NCBI GenBank assembly: GCA_013396995.1
Contig: VWZP01008598.1
Coordinates: forward strand, 711,382 to 775,381
Source of the DNA: Dicaeum eximium
Lineage: Eukaryota; Chordata; Aves; Passeriformes; Dicaeidae
Direction: 5' to 3'
DNA: 64,000 nucleotides
The position numbers and the translations under genes are program-made. Below the pieces are notes generated by a model. That model was not told where the DNA came from. It did not search any database and saw only the letters and a program-made list of their open reading frames with translations. Shown here piece after piece: positions 38,601-47,100 of this stretch. The stretch's first letter is position 1. Every line of letters starts with the position of its first letter.

Positions 38601-40500
38601 CACTTTTTTTTTGCAAGATTAACCAAAAGAAACATTATTTCAAAATTGTTTTCAAAGCATTCCACTGAATCTTACACCAAGATTTATTTGAGCTTAAATT
38701 CATTGAGACACAGACGGAATTTGCTACTGCAAAGTGATCAGCAGACACTGAATTAACAGTATGCTTCATCCAATTAAGGCTCAAATTATTACATTTTACA
38801 TAAGAAACACTTGCAGTGCCTCACCATGTCCCTGCAAGTAACAGAGTTGGTAGTATGTAGACAAAGATTATTTGAAAACAGTTAAACTAAAGGAAGGTTA
38901 TATTAAAAGAAAAAAATAGCAACACAAACCACAGAACATAAATACTTAAAAATACATGGTAAAATGCTTTCTTTTCACAGTTCTTTGGGAAAAGTTACTA
39001 AACTTCAATACTAGGACACTAATATGGGTCAGAACTTCACACAACAGTGCAATATCCTCCACAGCAGGAATATTCTTGATAAGGTGCCTTTTTACACACT
39101 CTGCAGTACTGGGTAACACTTGAATGAAGTTTACTCTGGGGAGTGCCCTCACAGTTGGTCACTTCCAAAGCATTTCAATGTCAGCTATGTACAAGAAGGG
39201 TGTGTACCGGTTGGAGCATCTCCCAGCATGCAAAACCATTTTAAACTTGAGTCAGTAGTTTGGACTTGAAGTTTAAGTTTAAGACAAGCTGGATCATGTC
39301 ACTCACTACCAATTAAGGAAGGAGGTTTTAGATATTTACACTTTGCAAGACTTTTACATGGGGGTAGGATAGGACTGCCTTGGCATGAGATATTTAGTAG
39401 ATCTGTTCAGATCAACACATTGTGTTCATTTTTTAAAAATCAGATCTGTGCAGTCACTTTTTCCGGGCACTCAAATTATCTAAAAAAATGTCACTTTGAT
39501 AAACAGATTGTCTACAAGGAGAGAAGAGAGTATTTCATCAGTGTACCTGTTCTGAATTTTTTTCCCAAGTAGTTCAGGTTTTATTTACGCTGTGGATTGA
39601 AGGCCCATTTTACTATGACATTTCTCAAAGCAGTCACAAGACAGCTTTAAAACTACACCTCTGAATGAAATCAGAGTACAGTACAGTATATTTGAGAAAC
39701 TTTCAACCTTCATACAGATTCAAGGTGGTCAATTCCTTATTTCACTACAATTTTGCCTCTGTAAAACTTAAGTACACACACAGCCAATTCACCCTAACAA
39801 CTAACAGCCCTTAAAAAAAAAAAACCAAACCAAACTGTGCCTGCCAAAGAAAGTGGCTAATCGCAGGTGGCAATCGTGCCAAATAGGATGCGTTTTTCAT
39901 CAAATGGTCTCCGCTTTGGACAGACTTACGATCCGACCCTTAGGTATGGCAGGCACAGAGTGAGTGTCAACAATGCTCCCGTCTGCTGCCGGGTCCCTTC
40001 CGTCCCCGCTGGATATCTTATCTACCAGACGCGCATGAAAGGCAAACTCCTGGCTAGGGAAAGGGAGTTTCCCTCTCCTCCGGAACCCTTGCACCAATCA
40101 CCCGTACTCTGTGCTCTCCCGGCAGGACCCTCTCCCGGCAGGACCTGCCACAGCCCGGGCGGCTCCAGGAGCGGGGGCACCGGCAGGAGCAAGGCGGGGC
40201 GGGGCAGGAGGGCTCTCCCCGCTGCAGAGAAAGAGGGTCACTACAAGCCTGCAGCTCCCCCGGCGAGCGGGGACAAGGGTGGCTGACAGAGCTCAGCCAG
40301 GAGCAGCTATCCTGCCTCGGGAGCGCGGCGCAAGGAGCAGCTGCCTTCCCTTCGGGACCCCACCCGGCCCCTTTCCTGCCCCGTGCCCCCGCGGTCCTCG
40401 ACACTGACAACTCGCCGCCTCCCTGGCGGCGCCCCCTCTCCAGCTGACGACCCGGGGCGGCCGGGCCGGGCCGTACCCTCACCTCGGTGAAAGGGTCCAT
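14483..40500 (-). CDS. ANLN: Anillin, actin-binding protein; complete gene, 24 coding exons
   Basis: Anillin is the cytokinetic-ring scaffold that links RhoA, F-actin, myosin II and septins at the cleavage furrow; it is nuclear in interphase. Joined minus-strand exons: 40500-40483, 36282-36129, 35738-35454, 35040-34694, 34041-33819, 32899-32706, 32569-32462, 31996-31876, 31058-30942, 30407-30181, 29720-29569, 29257-29110, 28456-28321, 28006-27824, 27302-27176, 26379-26331, 26251-26195, 24789-24751, 24402-24381, 23371-23259, 18123-18037, 16542-16435, 15072-14900, 14606-14483. They total 3312 nt, all with GT-AG ends and matching phases, giving 1103 residues (human 1124). Start ATG has G at -3 and +4 and begins MDPFTE as in mammals. 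The N-terminal half is low-complexity with basic patches. The anillin-homology region follows from about residue 690, and a PH domain spans about 964-1088. No frameshift or lost exon is visible. Coverage of every exon makes the identification secure. Confidence 0.97.
14900..15072 (-). CDS. ANLN: ANLN exon 23 (PH domain)
   Basis: Encodes HPLGRINLANCTNHQIEPAN, then REFCARPNTFELITVRPQRE and DDRETLVSQCRDTLCVT. Acceptor CACTTTCAG, donor GTGAGT; leaves in phase 2. Confidence 0.96.
16435..16542 (-). CDS. ANLN: ANLN exon 22 (PH domain)
   Basis: Encodes TMFEDVSGFGAWHRRWCVLS then GNCISYWTYPDDEKRK (36 codons), the core PH-domain strands with the W-HRRW-V signature. The acceptor TTTTTAAG is short but fits phase and homology. 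Confidence 0.96.
17824..17864. repeat. Small direct and inverted repeat cluster in ANLN intron 21
   Basis: GAGATACACTC occurs at 17824-17834 and 17837-17847. CTCTTGAG at 17832-17839 is the reverse complement of CTCAAGAG at 17845-17852, so a short hairpin is possible. Confidence 0.6.
18037..18123 (-). CDS. ANLN: ANLN exon 21
   Basis: Encodes VPFLSPLEGHIYLKLKCQVD then SLVEEKGFL (29 codons, phase 0), the last strands of the C2-like fold and the first strand of the PH domain. Acceptor TTTTGCAG, donor GTAAGG. It lies 5.1 kb from exon 20. Confidence 0.95.
18124..23258 (-). other. ANLN: ANLN intron 20
   Basis: The largest ANLN intron after intron 1. Apart from the ERV LTR at 22190-22833 I recognise nothing in it; the remainder is AT-rich single-copy-looking sequence. 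Confidence 0.8.
22190..22833 (+). mobile_element. Solo LTR of an endogenous retrovirus, in ANLN intron 20
   Basis: About 644 bp starting TGTTGGAGTCC and ending AGGAACCCGACA. The termini form the imperfect inverted repeat TGTTGG/CCGACA expected of retroviral LTRs. A TATA-like GTATATAGG lies at 22401-22409 and AATAAA at 22693-22698, followed by a GC-richer U5-like tail. No internal retroviral genes and no second LTR are nearby, so this is a solo LTR. It lies antisense to ANLN. Target-site duplication is not obvious, suggesting decay or slightly misplaced ends. Confidence 0.8.
23259..23371 (-). CDS. ANLN: ANLN exon 20
   Basis: Encodes residues 903-940: AMASPGGPNAIRSTNFILVG then SHKLSLSSVGNTKFALDK, closely matching human. 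Acceptor TCTCCACAG, donor GTAATG. Confidence 0.95.
24381..24402 (-). CDS. ANLN: ANLN exon 19 (22-nt microexon)
   Basis: Encodes KSNLLTP plus one base (human KSNIHSS). Acceptor TCTTTCTAG, donor GTGAGT. Because 22 is not a multiple of three, skipping it would shift the frame. Phase on both sides fits exons 18 and 20. Confidence 0.9.
24751..24789 (-). CDS. ANLN: ANLN exon 18
   Basis: A 39-nt phase-0 exon encoding VITPKRLLTSITS; human has AITPKRLLTSITT. Flanked by TTTTGTAG and GTAAGT. Confidence 0.94.
26065..26096. repeat. Copy A of a 32-bp dispersed repeat (ANLN intron 17)
   Basis: Begins AATCCATCTGTCAC and ends TTCCAAGAAG. It matches 26913-26944 at 29 of 32 positions in the same orientation. 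The pair flanks ANLN exons 16 and 17. Confidence 0.7.
26195..26251 (-). CDS. ANLN: ANLN exon 17
   Basis: A 57-nt phase-0 exon encoding VQRKEVTSTDKRKKTNKSK, a very basic loop (human VQKKDPSGLDKKKKTSKSK). Flanked by CCTTACAG and GTAAAT. Confidence 0.94.
26331..26379 (-). CDS. ANLN: ANLN exon 16
   Basis: A 49-nt exon encoding HDVSNDFEINIEVYSW (residues about 848-863), matching human QDVSNDFEINIEVYSL. Acceptor CCCTTTTAG, donor GTATGT. Confidence 0.95.
26913..26944. repeat. Copy B of a 32-bp dispersed repeat (ANLN intron 15)
   Basis: Partner of the copy at 26065-26096, three mismatches. Similarity weakens outside the 32 bp, so either an old segmental copy or two fragments of one repeat family. 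Confidence 0.7.
27176..27302 (-). CDS. ANLN: ANLN exon 15
   Basis: Encodes residues 805-847: EAGNYYYVIILRSGAENMVA then TPLASTASSLNGDALTFTTT. This is the C2-like part of the anillin-homology region. Phase 1 in, phase 2 out, donor GTAAGT. Confidence 0.95.
27824..28006 (-). CDS. ANLN: ANLN exon 14
   Basis: Encodes residues 744-804: EKRTALLEELNKLKSEG, RGSVSISEMRLPLKADFVCG and TVQKP. The acceptor used is TTCGTGCAG at 28015-28007, chosen because it alone keeps the human-like ATEKRTALL frame. A better-looking acceptor lies 25 nt upstream. Confidence 0.94.
28321..28456 (-). CDS. ANLN: ANLN exon 13 (start of anillin-homology region)
   Basis: Encodes residues 699-743: [20 protein letters not shown] then NCCFDEEHGKGSQEEAEAER, the helical Rho-binding part of the anillin-homology region. 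Leaves in phase 1 before GTAGGT. Confidence 0.96.
29110..29257 (-). CDS. ANLN: ANLN exon 12
   Basis: Encodes residues 650-698: SVDAYRSQRFKETDRPSIKQ then IIVRKEDVTSKLEMRRN. This is the lead-in to the anillin-homology region. The acceptor TTTTTTAAAAG lacks the usual pyrimidine just before AG, a weak site, but phase and homology fix it. Confidence 0.95.
29569..29720 (-). CDS. ANLN: ANLN exon 11
   Basis: Encodes residues 599-649, ending KFQRTRVPRAESGDSIGSML then EDRNLPY; the KFQRTRVPRAESGDS block is conserved. Acceptor has a long T-rich tract; leaves in phase 2 before GTAATA. Confidence 0.95.
29762..29784. repeat. ATA trinucleotide microsatellite
   Basis: About seven uninterrupted ATA units within ANLN intron 10, roughly 40 bases upstream of the exon 11 acceptor in the gene direction. 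Confidence 0.85.
29943..29992. repeat. 18-bp duplicated motif in ANLN intron 10
   Basis: CAAGTCTAGTAACTAGTA at 29943-29960 recurs at 29975-29992 with one change (TAA to TTA). Each copy contains an ACTAGT palindrome. Confidence 0.7.
30181..30407 (-). CDS. ANLN: ANLN exon 10
   Basis: Encodes residues 523-598. Acidic region with MNSSKVINEIFEILQEHG and EESLNISSMSLLTPLVESVG, both recognisable in human anillin (DINSSKVINDLF, ALNISSMSLLAPL). Donor GTGAGA. Confidence 0.95.
30942..31058 (-). CDS. ANLN: ANLN exon 9
   Basis: Encodes about residues 484-522: DTSKCEETDKSGPLNITESK, then SPVKAMSVSKLEHLDEKPK. Human has KSSPLKITLFLEEDKS at the equivalent position. Enters and leaves in phase 1, donor GTTTGT. 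Confidence 0.9.
31876..31996 (-). CDS. ANLN: ANLN exon 8
   Basis: Encodes about residues 444-483, ESQSQASPKHPPSSDTSALG then Ser-rich sequence ending SVESSG. Low complexity, little conserved. Acceptor CTTGCCAG and donor GTGAGG; phase 0 in, phase 1 out. Confidence 0.9.
32462..32569 (-). CDS. ANLN: ANLN exon 7
   Basis: Encodes residues 408-443: ERERELACLRGRFDRGNLWS followed by AEKSGSSKRKLPEAKM. Continues the coiled QLKQ-ERERE helix from exon 6. Phase 0 on both sides (36 codons). Confidence 0.95.
32706..32899 (-). CDS. ANLN: ANLN exon 6
   Basis: Encodes residues 343-407, including SGIKPFLERFGERCQEHS, TPIVTPNTRTIQERLLKQN and LALQLKQ, one of the best conserved blocks of the N-terminal half. Donor GTATGA. 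Confidence 0.96.
33819..34041 (-). CDS. ANLN: ANLN exon 5
   Basis: Encodes residues 269-342, from DPNNFLTQSS to KGKPTTP, leaving in phase 1. The acceptor CCCTTGTTAAG has a weak pyrimidine tract. The sequence is poorly conserved and rich in Ser, Pro, Lys and Glu; placement rests on open frame, phase and the PTTPG/GIKPF junction shared with human. Confidence 0.92.
34694..35040 (-). CDS. ANLN: ANLN exon 4
   Basis: Encodes residues 153-268. Contains the conserved block GRRGRLANLAATIGSWEDDL and then AKQNNAQEQPGTTCLSKLS, plus ASARINSSSVKQEA. This is the N-terminal myosin/actin-binding neighbourhood known from human anillin. Length 347 nt; ends in phase 0 before GTGAGT. Confidence 0.96.
35454..35738 (-). 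CDS. ANLN: ANLN exon 3
   Basis: Encodes residues 58-152. It opens with KPDTKPSPSKRLCPND, matching the basic KPSPSKKRCSDN motif of human anillin (a nuclear-localisation/formin-binding neighbourhood). It ends with SVKTRMQKLAEQRRCWDSE, also conserved. The middle is Ser/Pro-rich and poorly conserved. Donor is GTACGT. Confidence 0.96.
36129..36282 (-). CDS. ANLN: ANLN exon 2
   Basis: Follows acceptor ACCACTCAG. Encodes residues 7-57, starting [20 protein letters not shown], the highly conserved N-terminal helix, followed by the basic KRAREPLAETGNQ stretch. Ends in phase 1 before GTAATC. Confidence 0.96.
37919..38140 (-). mobile_element. Degraded CR1 3' end in ANLN intron 1
   Basis: Plus-strand text reads ATCATAGAA, then GAGTTGGAAGGGACCC, CTCTGCACAGAACAGCCCCA and AGAATCACACAATGTGCCTG, which is the reverse complement of a CR1 3' region. 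The element is in the same orientation as ANLN. Similarity fades after about 38035, so the far end is uncertain. Confidence 0.8.
40114..40145. repeat. 16-bp perfect tandem duplication in the ANLN CpG island
   Basis: CTCTCCCGGCAGGACC occurs twice, at 40114-40129 and 40130-40145, in the 5' part of intron 1. Confidence 0.85.
40483..40500 (-). CDS. ANLN: ANLN exon 1 (coding part)
   Basis: Encodes MDPFTE in 18 nt, ending GAG before donor GTGAGG. The frame stays open upstream but holds no upstream ATG close by, so this ATG is the start. It sits inside the CpG island. Confidence 0.93.
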
Positions 40501-40581
40501 CGCTGTCCCGATACCCACACAAGGTCCGCTCACCAGGGCCACCCGCAAGCGGCCGAACCTCCGCCCCAACCGCTACTGGGA

Positions 40582-40587
40582 TTTGAA
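40582..40587 (-). promoter_or_regulatory. ANLN: Candidate CHR element of the ANLN promoter
   Basis: TTTGAA within ATTTGAATTT, 82 bases upstream of the ANLN ATG and embedded in GC-rich DNA. CHR elements (TTYGAA) recruit DREAM/MMB complexes to G2/M genes, and anillin is a known G2/M gene. The site is read TTTGAA on the plus strand, that is, reversed relative to ANLN. Confidence 0.45.
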
Positions 40588-40665
40588 TTTCAGCGCCCGC
40601 CGCGCAGGCACGACGGGAAGAGGGGGCGGTGCCCGCGGGCGGGCGCTGATTGACAGGAGGGCCGC

Positions 40666-40670
40666 CCAAT
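40666..40670 (+). promoter_or_regulatory. Candidate CCAAT box (NF-Y site)
   Basis: CCAAT in the context GCCGCCCAATCGGG, about 80 bases upstream of the candidate CHR in the ANLN direction. NF-Y sites commonly accompany CHR elements, though usually in closely spaced pairs; only one good copy is seen here. Confidence 0.45.
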
Positions 40671-40853
40671 CGGGCAGCAGGCGGCCCCGCGTGCGCGCCC
40701 GGGCGCAGTGAGGGCCCTGCGCTCTCGGCCTTGGAGTGGCGGCGCTGTTCGTGAGGTGCGCCGAGGGCTCTGCGTCTGGCGCGGTCCGTGGCCCTGCCAC
40801 CCAGGGCTTCCGTGTGTGCGTGCCCACAGTACATTGAGCCATGGCTGCCCTTG

Positions 40854-41190
40854 TCAAAGAATTCGTTTGGAAAAGACCTCTGAGATCATGGACTCCAGCC
40901 TATGGCTTAACAGCATACTGCCAACCAGACCGTGGCACTGAGTGCCACGTCCGGTGTTTTAACACCTTCAGGGATGGTGACACCGCCACCTCCCCGGGCA
41001 GCACATTCCAGTGGCTAATCACTCCTTCTGTGAAGAAATTCATCCTAATATCCGACCTTAACGTCCCCTAGCACAGCTTAAAGATTATGTCCTCTTGTCC
41101 TCACATTCCTGCTCCTCCTGACAGCCCGTCTTCGAATTAAGAGGCTTTTACCTCCTTTAAAGGCAAGTAGAGCAATAGTGCCTGGCTTAT
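40854..41190 (-). mobile_element. CR1 3' fragment beside the ANLN promoter
   Basis: Contains TGGAAAAGACCTCTGAGATC, AGTGCCACGTCC, the phrase CACCTCCCCGGGCAGCACAT, CCAGTGGCTAATCACTCCTT and TATGTCCTCTTGTCCT, in the order of a reverse-complement CR1 3' region. It begins right where the CpG island ends. The far end is approximate. Confidence 0.85.
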
Positions 41191-44100
41191 CACTCGTCTT
41201 GTTGCAGCTGCTCAGTAGGAATGTGCCCTGACCCTTTTTCACTAAGATTAATTTTTCACCTGGCATTGACATGGAGATGTCAGCAGAAAACATGATTTTT
41301 GTGTGACACAGTAAATGCAGAGGATACTTACTCCTGTGCACCTGTGAAACTTGTGGATCCTTTTCATGATTCTTGAGTTTCTCCTGTTGCTACAGCCTGT
41401 GGGTCTCATGAAATCTCACCCACCACTTCCTACAGCTGTCCCTTGCACCATTTCACTGGAACACCTTGCTCAGTGCATGTGGAATTAGCAGAGACCCACT
41501 GGTTGCTGAGGTTCACTCCTTGCTATCCATGCACCACCACAAATGCCCTTTGCATACATGTTTTCAGCATAATCACAAATATCGCTTTTTTTTTTCATAT
41601 CTGCCATTCCAATTGGGAGGCTGCTATAGGCTTGCCTGCCCAAAGGAATAAGTCTTGTCAAATTTCCAGTCTATCCATACATAGTGGCACCCCTTTGGAC
41701 CTTTTTGCTCCTATGCAAATAGTGGTCATTAACTTGCACAAATGCCCTTTTTCACTAGTGCTGTGCTTCTTGCCTCTTCGATTGTTTATAGGCAGCAGTC
41801 TTCTTTCAACCTTTATTTTGCCTTGCTAAACAAACCATCACTCTTTTAATTGTCCCTCATTAAAAAAATCTTTCCAGTGTCTTATTTGCAAACAGCACAC
41901 AGCATCAGCGTGCAGCAGAATCTAAAAATACAATATCAAATAATACTTTCCTGAAGAAATCTTTGAGATTGAACACTCTGGCAAACAAACATCTCTGCAC
42001 TGTTCTCAGATAAACATAGTTGGAGCAGTCTGAGGTCCAGTGTCAGAACTTGCTCACACACGAGGCAGAAAATTAGGACTTACCAGATGGGACTTGTTGC
42101 TCATTCATAATCTATGAACCAGCCTGTTCAGTGGTAAGAAAGAACAGGCTTTATTTCCTTCAAGAGAAACTAGGTTTAGCTATCACTGGTAAACAACAGA
42201 AACATTCCTTTAACGAAGCAGTAGAGAATTCAGGAAAACCCCAGAAGGCAAAACAGCCAATATGGAGCTCAAAGTCATTGGAATAGAAACAGAAACAGAA
42301 AATAGAGAGAATTACCATTAAGTCCTTTCTTTCTCTTGCCATCCCAAAAGAAGAAAAGACATGCACAATTTGAACCCTCTAAATAATACAGAATCACCAC
42401 AATCTGAACATGCTTTCTGCTTTATTTGTGGGTCTGTGAGATTCATACAGTGCAGCTCCATCTGTCCTTGGTGCATTTCCAAATGTGGCTCCATCCATTG
42501 CTGGTGTCTTTAAAATGACCCAACATAGCACATGATCCTCAGCCTGGGGGCTGACAGAACGGGGATGGCTGCACTGGTAGATTATGTAAGTATGGGTAAA
42601 TAATACTGACATATGCTAATTATTATTATTAAAAAGAGGAAAATCATTATTCTTAATCTGTGCAATAAATTTCTTGTAAAATGTATTTCTATATATTGTA
42701 CTCTGAAAAATGAAATGGAGATTCCTAGGAGTATATAACTGCTTAAATCAGTGCAGTATATATATGACAAATGTCCTTTGCTTTTGCTCTCTACAAAGCA
42801 AATCATTTCCTCATAATTTCAATCCAGACTCATCAAGGTCCTGCTAGAAATAAATAGAATACTTAGCTTCTCATCTTGTCAAGGAATTATGTCTGTCTTC
42901 CAGGAACCAGTGGATAGTAAATATATCTTATCCTTTTATCACCCTAAGAAGCCAAAGAAATCCTTTTCAGGAACTGTGTTATAAAAATGAGGCCTGTTGT
43001 CTGCATACAGACAGGTGAGGGTACAGTTCTTAGCAATGGAATTTTTACTTGGAGTTATATTTTTCTTCATAAATGAGTAAAACTATTTCTACAGCAACTT
43101 CTGGAAGAAAAATCAACTGATCTTTTGCAGTGTGAAGGCACAAAGAAAAAGAGAGGGAAAGAAAGGAATGCCATGTGAAACCAGCAGAATAATGAGCCAG
43201 CTCTGCGTGTTCAACAGCTTTATATTTCTTGCCAAACTTTTACATTCAAAAATTATGAATTCGCTTCGCTGTCTCCTCCCCTCACATGATGTGGTTTAAG
43301 ATGTCTTCTTGCCAGGCATAAGCTAATGAAAAGAAATTCTTTCTGTAACAATAAACACAATACAAAACACTTGGGGAACAGTTTTTGCTGGCTTGCAGTT
43401 TTCATGGGAGTCAAGAACTTACGCACTGGAGCCAGTCGTTTTTCTTTTAACATGGCAAGAAGAACATTTTTACTTTCCCAGGTTTTCCTTCAAAAAGTTT
43501 TAAAGTGTATTGACTGTTTTCAGGGGTGTATTTTAATTTCAGAGGATTATAGGTGTTTGCACTAGCACTTTAATAAGAGTGGAGCACTTTTTAACTAATA
43601 AGGAGAACACTTGCCAAAGTGTTTTCATCTCTGGCTTCCTTACAATACCAATACAATCAGAAATGTAAAATATTGACATTGAAAATGCTGATCCCACTGT
43701 AGTCCACTGTGTAGCTCCATTATGTAATTGTCAGAGCACATTTCCTAAAATTTTCTTTCTGCTGAGAAACTGAGTTCATAATTCTGATTCCAAAGGAAAG
43801 ATGAGCAAGGTGCACAGAAAAATCTTGTCAATTAGAGAAAAATTACTACTTTCCATCTTGTAATTTCCTTTTATTCCTTGTTTAATAACTCAAAAGTCGA
43901 TGCTCACCTATCTTGCACTTGCAAGCAGATTCAATTTGTAGCATGGTAATTAGAATACAGTAGTGTAGTATTCCTTGTAGCATAGATTTCCTTTCAACAG
44001 GTGTTTTTTGCCAGAAAAAATCCACTCTTCCACTAGTCAGCTGGAGAGCTGTTATGATTCTGAAAGCCATTTCCCACCTAGTAGTAGGATTGCATGGGAA

Positions 44101-47100
44101 TCCACAGAGGGGAGAAGCAAATGTATGGCCTAGCTCATGATAGTGTGCATCATTATTTCTGGGCTGTAGTCCCAATTAGAATTAATTCTTCTCCATGACT
44201 TCAGACAAAGGAGGAAGAAGAACCCTGGAAAGAGACAAGGTGACAGCCCTTGCAGAGTTTCTTGAGGACATCTCCTCCCTCTAGTCCACCTTCTTTTTTG
44301 CCTCTACTGGATCCTGGAGGATGTACAGTGCAGGTCTGACTGTCTGTGTCTCAGTTATGTCTAAGTTGAAGTAATGCTGTAAGAAATTCCCCTCATCCCA
44401 GGCCCCCAGCAGGACCCCTGTAATAAGGGAATTCTGCACTATACAAGAGCAGCAAGAATATAATATCCATCCTTTCAGTGATTCTGAAATGAAGAGCAAA
44501 TTGTGCCCTCAGATCTTCTTGAATATCCTAGTATGCCAGAAAGCTGGCCTGGAAAAAGGCAATTTCACTTCCAAACAGTGAATAGAAAGGCAGATCCATA
44601 GTCTACCAAACCACTGCATTTTGGATCAATATGTATTTTCTATTACAAATGCTACAGAATCAAAAACATTTTAATGGGCAGCATTTAGGATATGTTCTCT
44701 AACCCAAGCCAAAGGTGGTTATACTGCTTTTGTCAGCTCCTGTGATAATCACAGAGGCAATTTAGGCTGACATTATGCAGTAAAGGAATATATTTATGTC
44801 AGAAAGAAGATAGGTTTCATGAGTGAGTAACCCAATGTGTGACATGGATTTAAATTAGCAATGCTCAGAGCACAAGTCTCTCTCCTGATATTCTGAATAG
44901 GAAATTCATAACCAGCTTACCCAGACTAAAACAATGTGAGACCCCATAGCTATTACAGGGGAACTTTTACCTGGGACTCTGTTTTCTATTACCAAAAGGA
45001 TTCATCCAATACTCTACCTTGACAAGTCTTGCTGGGGGAAAAACCTTAAAGTGGATGTTTGCTGGGGGAAAACACAGAATCTCTCTTATGAGGAGCAACT
45101 GAAGGAAAAAATCTCACAGAAATCAAAGCTGGAGGGAAAAGCAAAAACATTCTAGGTTAATGGCTGGACACGATGATCTTTGAGGTCCTTTTTCAACCTT
45201 AATGATTCTATGATATGGGGAGAAAGAACTAAAACAAGATGAGTGAAAAATGGCAGACAACAAGGGAGGATAACAAAGAAACAGAGGAAAAGAAAGAAGA
45301 TATATTAAAATGGAGAAGCAGTGAAACAAGGAATGAGACAAAAATCATATTTCATTAACAACAAAAGACAGTTGTCAAGTGGACCCAGTTTCAGAAAAAG
45401 ATCTCTGGGTGATTGAACTCTGCTTTTTTACAAGGCTGTGGGAGTTAAGAAATATTTGCGTTTCATGCACTCTCAAAAGATTTATTGTTTTCAGTCAGTA
45501 TAATATTGCATTTGTATCACTAAATCACAGAAAGTTTCTCAGGACTGTTCATTTAGGTCTCCTAATTGATTTACACAGGGGAAGGAGAATTAGACTTCCT
45601 TCTTTTGTGTCTCAAGGTAAAATGTGCCCTTTTCTTTCTTTATCCGTATGGTACATATGTACCACTTGCTGACATAAGAATTCTGAAATTAAGCAAAGGG
45701 TGTGAGTTTACTTAAGTGCTGCTATGTTAATTTAGACCAGGATATTACTGTCAGTACCTGAGACTTTGTTTGCAACTGCAACATAGTGCAAATGGAGGAA
45801 TCACAAAATCACATCAGCAATTTCACCAGCAAAATCGTATTGCATTTTATGTTTTTGAAATATTTTTCTGAACAATGGAAAAACTAGGACATTCTTGTTG
45901 AGAAACTGTTTCTCACTAACAAGAAGGTGTTCTATCAGCTCTAGCTTCTTTTTCAAAGACTCAGTAGGCTGTAAGCTTAACAGGTGATAATTTTCTGAAC
46001 TTTTGCCATCTTATTCTCATATTTTAAATAAATAAATGAAACTACAGAACACACATAAAATAAATTATTTATAAGGAAGGTCAAGAATGTTACCTACAAA
46101 ATCACCTGAAAGTTCTAAAACCAAAATAGGCACTTCAAATTAAGTGTAGTCTATATGCTTTGCTAAATAGGGAAAGGATATGATAAGGATTTGAAATCAG
46201 TTTTATGTGAGTTCACAGTAGTTTTTTTCACTTTCTATGACAGTGCTTTAGAAAAAACCAACCACACAGTATCATGAAATCCTTTCTGCAAAAGTAGCAT
46301 ATTTACACTAGAGGGTGCTACTTGGACAGGATTTTAGGCTGCTCAGTGTCTTACTTTGGAAATTCCTTTTTCAACATTTCGAAAAAATGCATATCTGAAA
46401 CGAGAAACAGATGTTTCTTATGGGACAAATTCTACTGAAATTTAAATAAACATAACTGAAATTGTATTTTCCTCACACATACCCAAGAGGGACACTGGTC
46501 CCTTATGTCATCTCAGCTTCAATACAAACAACATATATAATTACACTGAGGATGTGTTAGAGATGAGTAAATATCCTTAATATTTCAATCTGTTTCTACT
46601 TAACAAACTGCTATGACACAGAAAATAGACTAACTAATGGAATATAAAAATAAAACCATGGCTTTTTGATAATGAGAAGGACAGAAGCATCTGATGGATT
46701 AAAACCTAATATAGCAGTCTATAGTACAAACATAGTGTTACTGAATGGGTGTGATATGACAAAGGGTTGCCTACCCTTACAATAAAGCATGAAAGAAAGC
46801 AAAGGGAATGGAAATGGCCAAGAGGTTATTTTGAATAATTCTTCCTTCATTCTTCCAGTGGTGATGAGAACTGTGAGAGCTCTGAATGTGTCTCTGTACA
46901 TCTCAAATCAGAGCCCACATGGAGATGGCATAGATCTTGGGCCATGAAGATAGCTGCTGCTCCCTAACAGCTGTTTGCAAGCGGGTTGATGCAAGCAGTT
47001 TATCTTCTTATATGTCTAATCCAAAAATCTCTCTTGAACTTGGCAGGTCTGTAACAAGGTAAGACAGTTTTTGCCCTGCACTGTCCCCAACTCTGCAGCT

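Larger units (their letters stand above)
36283..40482 (-). other. ANLN: ANLN intron 1
   Basis: A 4.2 kb intron between the six-codon first coding exon and exon 2. It holds a degraded CR1 piece at 37919-38140. Its 5' end is CpG-rich and includes a 16-bp tandem duplication. No coding exon was recognised. Confidence 0.85.
39950..40850. promoter_or_regulatory. ANLN: CpG island and promoter region of ANLN
   Basis: Dense CpG dinucleotides, GC boxes (GGGGCGG on both strands) and no TATA box near the ANLN start codon at 40500. The island extends well upstream of ANLN, so divergent transcription towards the right is possible. In human, as I recall, KIAA0895/MATCAP2 and ANLN transcripts start close together in divergent orientation. 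Confidence 0.85.

Noticed and set aside
39867..40286. A 139-residue plus-strand frame in the CpG island
   Set aside because: GC-rich DNA lacks stop codons by composition; no family resemblance and opposite to ANLN exon 1/intron 1.
40054..40569. A 171-residue minus-strand frame reading through the ANLN start
   Set aside because: It begins at TTG, not ATG, and continues through the exon 1 donor into the intron. Only MDPFTE of it is coding; the upstream part gives no ATG-initiated extension.
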